Source: Diphasiastrum complanatum | Taxonomy: Eukaryota > Streptophyta > Lycopodiopsida > Lycopodiales > Lycopodiaceae | Reading direction: 5' to 3' | DNA: 64,000 nt | Assembly (NCBI GenBank): GCA_029204225.1 | Contig: CM055097.1 | Coordinates: 26,071,039-26,135,038, forward strand | Part shown: positions 44,810 through 56,000 of the stretch, in pieces | Numbering within the stretch: position 1 is the stretch's first letter | Layout of the letters: the number at the start of each line of letters is the position of its first letter | Made by a program: the position numbers and the translations under genes | Notes under the pieces: model-generated | Database searches by the model: none | Told to the model about the DNA's origin: nothing | The model's input: the letters and a program-made list of their open reading frames with translations, nothing else

Positions 44810-46563
44810 TGATCTGTAAGACATAACCCAATGGACTTAACCTGTGATGGGACCAGGACACATGGTGCATGATTGCATAAAAAAACAAGCTGTCAAACAA
44901 TATATTTTTGACCAAGTTAATATCACAGAAGTTGAGAATAAGGAGGAGGGCTTGACACTCATGGTGTACACTGCATGCCAATAGAAGCAAAAGGAAAAAG
45001 AGAATGGCACTTTGGAGTCCAAGGTCTTTTTTAATTATCCCAATGTTCGAAATGATCCAAATTTGACGATCACCATTGTACATAAAATAATTTGCAAATT
45101 TGGTGAAAATCTTCCAGAAATGCTTTATTTGTAGCTTGACAACACTGCTAGGGAAAATAAAAATCAAACCTGTTTTGGCATACTTGTCTATGCTAGTGGA
45201 GAAATTTTTTTTCAAAAAAGTAAAAATAGGATTTTTGTTGGTAGGACATACCCACGATCAAATTGATCAAATGTTTAGTTGCCTTTCTAAGAGGTTGAGA
45301 CGCAAGAAAGCATTTTCACTACTAGTGCTTCAAAGCATTGTTGAGGAATCGTATGTGCCAAAGCCAAACGTGTCATAAATCAAACACACATATGATTTTC
45401 GTGATTATGTTAAGGCGTCCAACGAAACAGAACGATGCGTAGCTAATATTAATGATATTAGCTTTCAGCACCAGTTTAAAATCGAATGTAACGAATCAGT
45501 CATTATATTATTATGGGGCAAATTATTTTCAAATTCAGTTTCGTGGCTACCTCTTGAAGGAATTCAATTTTTGCTTAACATTCCATCGACTCAAATCAAG
45601 CTTGCTGTATTGTCTCCCTTGAAGTCCTTGCTAGAAGAACAAAAGGTGCAAAGAGAACATCGTGAGATTGATCCATTTGCCTCATTAAATGTTTTGGAAT
45701 CAAGTATTCAAGCAGCCTATCATTTTTTTAATGAGTTTGATCAGCATTGGTGGATGGACTTTTTCGAGGAACAAAAAATCAGTTTGCTCAATCTCGAACA
45801 TACATCAACAACTGATGAATTTCATTGGCTTCATAAAAAAGGAACATCAACTACAACTGTCGAACCTTCAGATCTTCCTCGAGATAATGATTTCCTGTAG
45901 CTTGTGCAAAGTGAGGAACACGAAATTGATGTGGGCTCTAGGAAGAATAGGCAAAGTGTAAAAGCTGCAAAAATGAAATGGCGCGGTGATTTGAATGAAA
46001 TCCAAATTGGAAGCCTTGTTGCACTTCTAGCTTCAGAAAACAATGAAGGACATCCATTTCGGATTGCCAAAGTACTTGGTTTTATTCAAAATAGTAATCA
46101 AACAAAAGTACTATGTGTCCATTGGTTGCGCACCACTTCAACGAATGCTTTTTGGGAAGGCATGAACTCAAAATGTTGCAAGTAGATCCAAAGGGCAAGA
46201 GAAAGAGATTGCCAAAAAATCAACCAAGAGTCGACGATTTGAATCTGCAGGGTGTAGATGTTTTGGCATTCAATTTTGAATTAAGAATGACCAATCGTCT
46301 ACGAAAGTCGACAATATCTATATTGAAAGAACGACTTGGATTACTTAAAAAACCATCATCCTCCACTCATCATCAACAAAGAAAAGTTGATTTACAAGGT
46401 TTTTTTGTCAACATTAGACACGGATTCTGAGGAAGACATGCCAGTTGACTCTGATGAAGAAGACGGGTCTTCCACTTCATCAGCTGAAAACGAGAGTGTC
46501 GAGAGTATGTCAAGTTCTGAATTGAGAGACATCAGTGAAAATTCCTTAGAAAATGTACTTTAA
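44810..46563 (+). pseudogene. DUF7869-type gene, copy B (C-terminal part)
   Basis: Starts in decayed coding sequence (LTITIVHKIICKFGENLPEM, near 45060), then the motif LDNTARENKN near 45135-45164, a frameshift, then FKKVKIGFLLVGHTHDQID (about 45214-45270) and MFSCLSKRLRRKKAF. This Asp/Asn strand plus HTHDxID pair is the signature of DUF7869. Downstream: a stop at 45376, a long frame 45571-45897 (PLKSLLEEQKVQREHREIDP, FDQHWWMDFFEEQK), then 45904-46182 with a BAH-like segment (IGSLVALLASENNEGHPFRI, VLCVHWLRT), and an acidic Ser/Glu-rich tail ending at TAA 46561-46563. At least four lesions. It overlaps copy A in the LPEMLYL-LDNT region, so they are separate copies. Function unproved. Confidence 0.68.
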
Positions 46564-49515
46564 AGAAAAGAATGTGCAAATATAATCTAAGTTATTTTGT
46601 ATTTCAAATGGATTTTGAGTTTCAAAAATCATTTGTTCAACATCAATCTTGATTTTGAAAGCAATTTTGTGTCAATCTATCCATTTGTCTACATTTGTTT
46701 TGAATGTTTTGAGTTTCTATCATAGTGTACTTTGTTTTCAGCTTGGAGTCCGTACTCTGACAGGTTTTCACACGTGTGAAACCACCAAGTACATTTACCT
46801 TCATTAATGATTGTTCTTGTTAGATTTTCATGCCTAGAATTGATCTAAATTGATCTAAATCTTGTGTAGATTGATAAATCAATTGTATCTAACATCCAAT
46901 CCCTCTTGTGGATCAGATTAGGATCCATTCTTGGTCCTATTTTGCAGGTTTCCATAATGTTGACTTTTGTCAAATCTTCATTGACTAACTTGAACACAAT
47001 ATTGCCTTTTGCAAAGCAAAGTCAAAGTTTTGCCTTGTATTCGAAGGATAGTACTTTCCTTTATGCAATTTGGATTGAATGTTCTTACAAAACTTCTTTC
47101 ATCCTTAAATAATAAAGTTAGGGCCTAGATTTTTTTGGAAAGCCGAACCGGACAAAATGTCCTATGCCTGACAACTTTCATTGCATAATAGGTACTTTAA
47201 CTTGTTTTCACATGTATTTCATGACACATGATGAGGACTTTGACCCTGATCGACCACTCTAGAGAAGCCATGTGGCAGTTGTGCCTGATGCAATGGGTAG
47301 AGCCTGCAAACTACAAAAAACGTAGTAACAGACTTCAATCAAAAAATGGGCAAAATAAGCACTAGGTATTCATTAGGAATTTCTAAGGTTCTTTTATTTT
47401 TAATATAATAGAATTTAAAATTCTTTTCAATAATTTAAAGGCTAGAAAATACCTGTGGTTTGAACTTCCTCTATCTATAAAGACTTGTCTTTATTTTTTC
47501 AATTCATTTGTGTAGTGGAACACATGACATATTTTCCTACCCAAAACATAATTTTGTTTATGGGAATTTGCCCTAGGATAAATTCATAGAAATTTAATTA
47601 TGTTCATAATGTGAAATAAATTATAAGCATAATTCTTGTTATGGAAATCTAATCCATGGCAAATTTTCATAACGAGCAATATTCTCATAATCCATCCCAT
47701 AAATATCCTAGAATGACTGACACATGTCTTATAAAAGCCAAAGAAAGACAAAATTAGCGCTAGTTCCTTACACACGGTAAAGCCTTGTTGCTCGAGCTTT
47801 ATGCCTTTGAAGGAACCTACCTTCAGGTACCCACAAATGTGTAAAGCCCTTGAAGCAAGATTTTACTTTATACATAAAAAGTGCAAATTTTGATTTCAAT
47901 AGGTAAATCACCAAATTTTGTTAGTCAGGATTGCATAATTGGCAATTGCAAAATGGCGTGTAGCTTATGTGGGTGCTTGTGGCCATGGCCAACACACAAG
48001 ACGGTCAAGAATATACGTGACATGAGATCTACATAATAGACTCTTTGGCTTCTTCTATCTCTCACCGTAACGCCAAAGTCCTTAGCTTTTATCATGTTTT
48101 GGAGGCACCTCCATAAGCAAAATGTTAATGTAAATTTAAAACCATAATTTTTTGAGAGGATCACAATTATCAAGTGGACATCCACATTTTTTTGATGAAA
48201 TGTGCATGTGGACAACAAATGATGAACTATCATAAGCACATCCACATTTTGCCTATTAAATGTGCGATGTCCACATGCACATTTTGTTAAAAAAAATAAA
48301 AAAAGAAAGCAAAATTCTTTTTTTGCAAAATACAAAATCCAAAAAAGAAAAAAACCATTCGCCTGTGACATTAGATAAAGGAAGGCTAGACTTGTCTCAG
48401 GCTTCAACTTTTATCTACAATTGCAAGGCGCTTGGGTGTTTCTGTCTCCCAAGGGAAGGCCCTCAAACAACCTTAGGGCTTAAAGGCATGCTAAGGTTTC
48501 AACCCAACACACAAGTCGGCCCTTTGGCTTGTCTACAGGGCCCTTGGGTATCTCCACCTCCCAAGGCGAAAGGTTTTCAAATGGGGGGATGTAGCTTAAA
48601 GACGTGTTGACAACCCGATGCACTCCGAGCCAAAAGATTAGGTTAATTTGGAGAAGGAAAGGACAAAAAGGCTAACACAGAAAAGCTAAAAGGGAGTAAA
48701 AAATAAGAGGAATGAGTGCCACTGGGTGATAGTTGGTGTAGCTGAAAATGTTGTGGTACATCCAATGCTCCTAAAACTTGAGTTATCCTTCAAAAACTTA
48801 CTTCTTTTGGAGCTTCTCAATTTTTCGAAAAATATTACTCATAAAAGGGATTATATGCTTGTGTAGAAATATATTATGATATTGATTTTTGAAACTATGA
48901 GGTGATTTTACTCCTATACTTTGCCGATTTTCATTCCTATACTTTTGCCGATTTTTAAAACTATGAGTTGATTTCATTAGTTTACTTTGCCGGTTTTCAG
49001 AGCAATGGGTTTATCTCGAATCTGGATTCGTATTTCTAAAATGCCAGCCTAAGACGGCACCAATCATAAAATGATCCTTGATAACACATATAAATGCATA
49101 CAATATCCGCCAACGGAAGCGCCTGCACCGAGAGACAAGAATATAATTCACGAATAATTTATTTCAACCCAGCTGCCACAGTACTTGTTAGTCTAAGGTA
49201 CTGTACTGTAGATTTTTTGTCGCTATCTTTAATTTCAATCTAGTCTTACGGAATAACATATGATTCTTTAATTCCTCTCTAGATTATTGCAGAACACACA
49301 AATGTGAGTGCTATATCAGTTTCAAGCGTTCTGCGTTTTGCAGTAGCTGGTATGTCATGAGGACTAGAAAGGCTTTTTCATACTGACATATTCTGTTTCA
49401 TGCTGAAATCTGCTCTTTCATAGTGACATCGTCTTTTCCATGCTGCAATCTGCTTCTTCTTCCTTTCCAAACTGACAACAGTTGTTTCGGCTGAAGGTTG
49501 TCTTCATTTTTAAGA
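46564..49515. repeat. Repeat-bearing spacer upstream of SAUR
   Basis: 46759-46940 is the partner of the dispersed repeat at 39679. 48198-48288 contains an inverted repeat: AAATGTGCATGTGGACA (from 48202) and its reverse complement TGTCCACATGCACATTT (from 48270), about 50 bp apart. 48380-48620 holds two degenerate ~115-bp tandem units sharing CTTGGGT..TCTCC/TCTGTCTCCCAAGG and GCTTAAAG. A TATAAATG at 49089-49096 is a possible but unproved SAUR TATA box. No gene is supported; frames here are short and lack known motifs. Confidence 0.45.
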
Positions 49516-50019
49516 ATGAAGATGTGGGCCGTGGGAGTCCGCACAGTTCGACGTAAACTCATGATGATGGCCAACAAGCTTCAGAATATGTTCCATGTAC
49601 GTGTAGATGACTTCGGTGGTAGCTATAGCGTAATGCTTATTCAAAACAGATCCAAGTTTTTGGGAAATTGGAATTCTAAAGAGGAGGTGTTTTCAAGTGG
49701 CGATTGCTCACCTCCGTGGGACGTTCCACACGGTCACCTCGCAGTATACGTAGGACGCGAGAGGCGACGCTTTGTGATTTCGACCCAGAATCTTAGCCAC
49801 AAGCTCTTCCAAGATTTGCTAGCAAAATCCGCCAGGGAATTCGGGTTTGAGTACTGCGGCGGCCTCATAATTCCATGTGATGTGGATATCTTTCAACATC
49901 TGCTGCGGCTTCTGAATAGTAACGATCCATCAGCTCAAACGACGGACTTGGACGAAGTGTTCAACTTCTGCTACCATGACCATTCTGATGATGACGGCCA
50001 TCTTTCAGCAGAAACTTAA
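49516..50019 (+). CDS. SAUR (small auxin-up RNA) family protein
   Basis: Intact, intronless, 167 codons. The start is ATG 49516 (MKMWAVGVRTVRRKL); a longer reading from 49498 would need TTG. Residues 1-60 are a basic, variable N-terminus. Residues 66-133 are the SAUR domain: PPWDVPHGHLAVYVG, RRRFVISTQNLSHKLFQDLL, EFGFEYCGGLIIPCDV, FQHLL. Residues 139-167 form an acidic tail (HDHSDDDGHLS). SAURs are small plant proteins, many induced by auxin, that promote acid growth by inhibiting PP2C.D phosphatases acting on plasma-membrane H+-ATPase. Lack of introns and this length are usual. It has higher GC than its surroundings and no lesions, so it is the most likely functional host gene here. I looked for but cannot point to a convincing auxin-response element pair upstream. 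Confidence 0.92.
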   Translation: MKMWAVGVRTVRRKLMMMANKLQNMFHVRVDDFGGSYSVMLIQNRSKFLGNWNSKEEVFSSGDCSPPWDVPHGHLAVYVGRERRRFVISTQNLSHKLFQDLLAKSAREFGFEYCGGLIIPCDVDIFQHLLRLLNSNDPSAQTTDLDEVFNFCYHDHSDDDGHLSAET

Positions 50020-51687
50020 AATCAGCTTCCGCTGGACTTAAATTAGCGCATTTATTCCAGACCAGGTAATGTTCGTTCAGACGCTAAAGTATCACAATGC
50101 ATGATATCTCCTGATCATTTTGCAAATATGTCAGAAAAAAACTGCAGATGATCAAGAGGAAGCTGATGACGAATTCACTTTGAATCTTACGTTGCCACAC
50201 CGAAAGTGGAACTTCTTCCTTGATTCTGGACGAGGACATATATATTCAAATCCTAAGTAGCCTCTTGTTAATGCCAATCAATCGTGGAGATTTTTTTCAT
50301 ACTATAAAAGTTTGGAATAGCCTGATGCGTTTATGCACTTTAAGATTGATCAATCATAAAGATGGGTACTGAATTCTCAAATTTCTCAGCCGCTTTATTA
50401 CAAGTTCCAGTGCATCTCGATTTGTCATATGGCATATTCGAAGTAAGTTGATGTATGCAAAGCAAATAGTGAAATAACTAGCAAAGTTGGTTTTCAATAT
50501 TGTACATCAAAACCAAATCTAATTATATAGGCAATGAGTATGAGGATAACTATCCCTTAGGTAATGACTTGAGGATATGGACTAGTGCTAATGGATTAAT
50601 AATTACAGGTCAATAGTGAGCATAAGTCTTGACATATGCTATTGTGACAAACTGCTAACACTGAGGTATCATTCTTAAGTGAGTTTGAGCAGTAAAATGA
50701 TTTGTTTTCTTTTATGCAATGTTTATTTTTTAATAAATTTTCTAAATAATTTGAAGGCCCCGCAGAGGTAAGGCAAAGCTTCTTGTGGTGTACAAATAAC
50801 CTTGTTGTTATAATGGAATATTTTGTAGCTTTACACCTTAATTGCACATACTATTTGATAGTTTAGCTAGTTACTCTCACTATGCTCAATATAAGTTATA
50901 TTTATCAGCATATCAATATTGTTTATAAACACAAGTACATATATTGTATATTCTTCTCTATAGGCGCTATTACCTCTAGTTGAAAGCTTGAGATCTAAGC
51001 TTACACATGAATTTTCTCATTTGGAGAGTTAACACAATTTTGAAATATATTATTTTTTGATGAATTTGAAATATGGATCGTCGATTGAAGAATTTTAATG
51101 GTTCTACAATTTTACTACTATTTATCGCTGCTAAAATGTCATTTGGCCAATTTCCCTAAACTTGCCCTAAATGGTAACTTCTTGGTAGTTCATCAAAAAA
51201 TCTAGAAATTTTAGTCTAGATGCAATGTATCAAAACTAGCCAATTAGAGTGGGTCCAAATCCAACCTCATCCGTTTATCTACTTGCCAAAAATAGTACAA
51301 ACACTATTTAGGCCGTTATTGACAAATATAAATCTATCTCTAAGTTGAAAGTTCATGTTGGCCTCAAAATTGGCAAAATAGATCAACTAAACTAGTTGAA
51401 TTTTTCACATTAATTGCCAAAAATAGCATGATGGAGTAACTTCAGGCCAGGGTTCCTCTCAAAGAACTGATATTCTTGTAGAAAGATGTGAAACTTTCTA
51501 CAAAAGGTTATTAGAAACTAGTAGAACGTTCACTTAGCCTTGAATTTTTACAATTAATCTTCGTCAACCTAGCTATAAGTAGATATGGGTCAGATCTATT
51601 TACAATCGAATAGGCGAGGATTGGTTTTTTGTCTTTTTAATATTTTTAGGACATCACATCTTTTTTATTTTTATTTTCTCGAACAAG
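50020..51687. repeat. Spacer with dispersed repeat copy 2 (51130-51440)
   Basis: 51130-51440 on the minus strand resembles 11110-11360 (shared CAACTAGTTT, CTTAGAGATAGA, GGCCTAA, TACTATTTTT). The rest is AT-rich, with no supported gene. Confidence 0.5.
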
Positions 51688-52071
51688 ATGGTTGTTGAGC
51701 AGATGTGTGAAAAAGAAGTTGATCTTCCAAATGAAGAGGAGTTTCTCAAATTTCAAAATCAACTTGGTTTTCTAGAACCAATTGTTTATACATCGACCTT
51801 ATTGGCATCAAGAGGTGGTCATAATATTGAGGATGAGACAATAATCGAGAAAGAAAAAATTGAATGTGTAAGTTTTATATCTTGAATTGTACTAAATTAT
51901 GTGGAAAGCCAAATTTTATATTGGAGCTAACATTTCTGTTTATTTCAGAAAACTTTTTATCTTGATGAGTTTGAAATTTGTCAAGGAGGGCAAAGATCTT
52001 CTACTGGTGAATTCCAAAGAAATAATGCACTGGACCATTATTTGAAGTTTTTCGAGAATAACGAGATATAA
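51688..52071 (+). CDS. Small two-exon gene, unrecognised
   Basis: Exon 51688-51867 joins 51949-52071 over an 81-bp intron (51868-51948; GTAAGT...TTTCAG, strong sites). The frame is kept across the junction (IEC then KTFYLDEFEICQ), ending at TAA 52069-52071: 100 residues. It starts MVVEQMCEKEVDLPNEEEFL, is acidic and helical, with no membrane segment or known domain. A further upstream exon is possible since a pyrimidine-rich tract ending in AAG precedes the ATG. A second open stretch after a possible acceptor at 52128 runs into the Copia E5 target site, so the locus may be longer and was split by E5. Confidence 0.5.
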
Positions 52072-52154
52072 GTGTTGCGTGGCATATAATAATATTTGTT
52101 AAGAGAACTATTGTATTTAAAATTTTAGGATATGGACTAGTGAATTCCATGCTT

Positions 52155-52159
52155 AGATC
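52155..52159. repeat. E5 target-site duplication, left copy
   Basis: AGATC, identical to 58392-58396. Five bases is the normal Copia duplication length. Confidence 0.88.
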
Positions 52160-52892
52160 TATTGAATTCACACGTGTGGATTGTCCACAACATGTACTTG
52201 TGATCTCCTAAGGTGTGTAGATGCACCGAGATCAAGACTAGATTGAGATTCAAGATCAATCTTAGATCCTATGGCAAAAACACACTACTACATGCATTCA
52301 ATCACTTCCAACTCTCACTCACACGTGTGGGAAGTATTCAAAAAATAATCTAAGTAAAAACAAGCTGCTCCTCGGGTAGAGAGAGAAAATGCATCATGAG
52401 CTCTCGGGTAGAGAAGAAAGCTAGAAATCCGATAACTCACAAAATCCGTAAAATCACCAAATCAATTAGCTTCAAAATGAGGAGTACAACGATACTAGTA
52501 GATCCATGAGCTACCACTATGCTTAACTATGATTGGACCATACTTTGTCACCTCTTGATCCTATTGGACCATTGATCCATGCACCTCTTAATTCTATTGG
52601 ACTATATTCAAGCACACCTCAATTTCCTATTGGACCTCACAAGGTTCCACCTCTAAATCCTATTGGACCTCTTGGAATTCATCAATCAAAAGCTCTACAC
52701 TTGTCTACACTCTAATTGGCACGTGTTTAGCCTCTTACTCTATTTTGGCTCAATAGTGGCATTACAAGTGGAAATGCATAATTTGCCATTTATGCCAAAT
52801 TTATTCCTATCAACATCCTACACCTAGATGCTTGATGTAAAAAACATAAGACCCCTATATCTAACATAGATAATTTTTTTCAATTCTTCACA
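52160..52892 (-). repeat. E5 3' LTR
   Basis: 733 bp, minus-strand start TGTGAAGAATTGAAAAA, minus-strand end ATTCAATA (the 5' copy ends ATTCAACA). Contains two CACACGTGTG palindromes (52169, 52320) and repeated CCTATTGGACC words (about 52557-52672). Confidence 0.95.
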
Positions 52893-52906
52893 CTCCTCCT
52901 AAAAAA
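52893..52906 (-). other. E5 polypurine tract
   Basis: Minus-strand TTTTTTAGGAGGAG immediately before the 3' LTR. Confidence 0.85.
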
Positions 52907-52910
52907 TTAT

Positions 52911-54960
52911 CTATGAAGATTTGAGCATTGATCTTGATATAACTCCAAGATTAGATCTATGCTTGATGAAAGCACTTTTGCTCAAAGGCTTGGTGAGTAG
53001 ATCGGCAATACAAGAGGACGAGTTGACATGCTCCAAATAGATTTCTCCTCCAATAAGCTTTTCTCTCACAAAGTGGTGTGCCACTTCTATGTGCTTGCTT
53101 CTTGCATCAAATATGAGATTATTGGCAAGAGCTTGGGCCGAGATGTTATCACACTTGATCATTGGTAGATCATCGTCCTTGATGCACTTTAGCTCCATTA
53201 ATAACCTCTTGATCCAAAGCACTTTGTTGGTAGTTGTAGTGAGTGTTTTGTACTCGGCCTCACATGAAGAGAGAGATATAGTATCTTGCTTTTTGGAAAT
53301 CCAAGATATTAGATTGCCTCCAAGAAAGATAGTGTATGCACTAATAGACTTCCACTTGCAAAGTCCGAATCCGAGTAGCCAATAATGGATAGATCTTCAC
53401 TTTTATAGAGTAGACCATAATCACAAGATGAAGATACATATCTTAGAATCCTCTTGGCCATCTTCCAATGATGGATCTTAGGATCTTGCATAAATTGACT
53501 CAATTTGTGCACACAAAAACTTAGATCGGGCCTAGTAATGGTAAGCCAAATCAAGGAGCCTACAAGACTCCTAAAAAGTGTGATATCCTCAAAGGATCTT
53601 TCATCACCTTTATTAGGATCTTTTACAATTTGCTCCATTGGAGTATCTATGCTCTTAGAATTTTCCATACGGAATTTTCTCAACATAGAGTGAGCATATC
53701 TAGATTGGCATATAAAGACATGATTTTCATAAAAATCAATTTCTAGGCCTAGGATGTAATGCATATCTCCTAGATCTTGCATTTTAAACTCACATCCAAG
53801 TGCTAGCTTGGTTTCATCAACTAGCTTGATACAACTTCCACAAAGAATAATGTCATCAACATAAATTAGAAGAATGACAATATTGCTATCAACAAACTTT
53901 AGATACATGGAAGGATCATAGTCACTAAGAGTAAATCCTAGTGAGATAAGAAAAGAATTAAGTCTTGAATACCATGATCTTGGTGCTTGCTTGAGTCCAT
54001 AAAGACTTTTGAAGAGCAAGCACACTTTGGACTCATCCTTGATGAATCCTTGAGGTTGTTCCACATAGATCTCCTCCTCAAGATAACCATTTAGAAAAGC
54101 ATTGGATACATCTAATTGGAACACCTTCCACTTGAAAAAACAAGCAAGAGAAATAAGAATTCTTATTGTCACCATCTTTGGAACGGGTGCAAAGGTCTCC
54201 TCATAATCAAGACCATGGATTTGAGCAAATCCTTTGGCACATAATCTTGCTTTATGCTTGTTGATGGTGCCATCATGATTGAACTTGATCCGAAATACCC
54301 ACTTGCAACCAATCACATGCTTGTTGGATGGAGGATCCACAAGCTCCCAAGTATTGGTTGTGATCAATGCATCATACTCTTGCTTCATGGCATCATACCA
54401 CTCCTTGGTATTGAGTGCCTCTTGTACATTCTTTGGCTCTTGATGAGAGACATAAAAAACATAATTAGTGGAATCAAGATCCACTTGTTTGCCTTTGTAA
54501 ACATATGAGAGCCTCTTAGGATCGAATCTATCTCTCATGGATCTTCTTGGTGAAAAAATCCGAGGAGAGTCTTGTTCAAATCTCGACCCCATCACATCAT
54601 GATTGTCTTCAAAATCAATTATTGATGATGCATCCATAGATTTCTTGATCTCGGCCTCTTAAAAAGATGAGTGTTGATCTTCATGAAAGACAACATCTCT
54701 ACTTTCAATAACTTGAGAAGTAGAGAGTATAAAGACTCTACAGGCCTTCTTAGTGGATGAGTATCCAACCATGATCCCTTTACATGCACTAGGATCTTCC
54801 TTCTTCCTTGTTTCCAAATGAATATGGGCAAAGCATATGCATCCAAAAACTCTAAGGTGATCAACCTTACGCTTCTTCAAAAATAAGATTTCATATGGTG
54901 ACTTTCCTCCAAGAGCTATATGTGGGAGCCTATTGCAAAGATAATTTGCACAATTAATGG
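52911..54960 (-). pseudogene. pol: E5 pol, RT-RNase H part
   Basis: A 442-codon open frame 54637-53309 contains the integrase-RT linker (SHQEPKNVQEALNTKEWYDA), RT (GCKWVFRIKFNHDG, LDVSNAFLNGYLEEEIYVEQ, SLYGLKQAPRSWY, catalytic YVDD at 53863-53852, GDMHYILGLEIDF) and the start of RNase H (YSDSDFA). A frameshift at about 53310 leads to 53222-52911 with the RNase H end (ALANNLIFDARSKHIEVAHH, CIADLLTKPLSKSAF) and the stop just before the polypurine tract. Upstream, 54880-54659 is the integrase C-terminus (LRVFGCICFAHIHLETRKK). RT and RNase H copy the element RNA into DNA. One of the least damaged pol genes in the window, but not intact. Confidence 0.92.
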
Positions 54961-54967
54961 CTTCTCC

Positions 54968-56000
54968 CTAAAAATCTTTGGGCAAAGATGCCTCAATTCT
55001 CATAGATTTTGCACATTCACATAGAGATCTATTCTTTCTCTCGGCCACTCCATTTTGAGATGGAGAGTAGGCAGAAGAGAACTCTCTTTTAATGCCTTCA
55101 AGCACACAAAAAACTTGAAATTTATTGGAGATATATTCACCACCTCCATCACTTCTAAGAGCTTTAATCTTGAATGAGAATTGCTTCTCTATATAAGCTT
55201 TGAAAATAAGGAAAAAATGATCAAATACCATAGATTTGGAAGCAAGAAGATATATCCAAGTGAATCTTGTGTAATCAACAATGAAAGTAACAAAACAAGT
55301 TGCTCCTCCCTTGCTTGTAGTTGATGAGAAATGCACATCCGAGTGGATTAACTCCAAAGGATGCTTGCTTTTGATAGAAGATCTTGTAAATGGCTTTTTG
55401 TGAGATTTACAATAGCACAAGCCTCACAAGGCTTGATCTTCTTGAAGAGTGACTTTGGCAAGCCAATAGCTTTGGCTTCTTCGATCATAGAGAGCATGGA
55501 TTTGTAGTTGGGATGTCCCAACGTCCTATGCCATAATTCCTCCATAGAGAGCTTGTTCACAAGAGCAACATTACAAGCATTCACATACTCATTTGGATCT
55601 AGTTTATAGATGCCACCAGATCTAGATCCTAATGCAAGTATCTCATCATTCTTCTTGATAGTGCAAGTATCAACATTGAATTTTACATCAAGGCCATTAT
55701 CAAGCAATTGGCCAACACTAATAAGATTCTTGGTAAGCTTAGGTACATAAAGAACTCTAGAGAGAGAAAGAACTTTAGAGGATGCAAGCTTCAAGGGAAT
55801 GTTCCCTATGCCTTCAATAGCACATTCAAAATCATTTGCAGTGTATATTGATTTCTTGACTCCATTATAAGGTGCAATAGAAGAAAAGAGTCCTTGGAGC
55901 TACACATATGTGAAGAGGCTCCACTATCAATATACCATAGGTTGTCCTTCTTGAAAGGAGTAGATGAGAAACTAGAGACTGTAAAAGATCCCTCTCCATC
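54968..56000 (-). pseudogene. pol: E5 pol, protease-integrase part
   Basis: Protease active site LWYIDSGASSHMCSS near 55930 (end of the frame 56288-55806). The protease C-terminus and GAG-pre-integrase are at 55794-55348 (LYVPKLTKNLISVGQLL, LWHRTLGHPNYKS, KPCEAC, i.e. an HHCC zinc finger). The integrase core is 55420-54968: LELIHSDVHF, CFVTFIVDYTRF, ALRSDGGGEYISNKF and NGVAERKNRSL, giving D, D and E of the catalytic triad. Frame changes near 55800 and 55380 and a stop at 54968 break the polyprotein. Confidence 0.9.

Noticed and set aside
44603-45215. Plus frame 44603-44803 and minus frame 45215-44760 as genes
   Set aside because: The minus frame is antisense to the decayed DUF7869 copy B; the plus frame has no supporting motif.
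49498-49515. Upstream TTG start for the SAUR gene
   Set aside because: ATG 49516 is in frame and gives a normal SAUR; plant nuclear genes rarely use TTG.
52533-52715. 60-codon Pro/Ile-rich frame in the E5 LTR (repeated at 58032-58214)
   Set aside because: It lies inside both LTRs and comes from the CCTATTGGACC repeat; no sign of coding.
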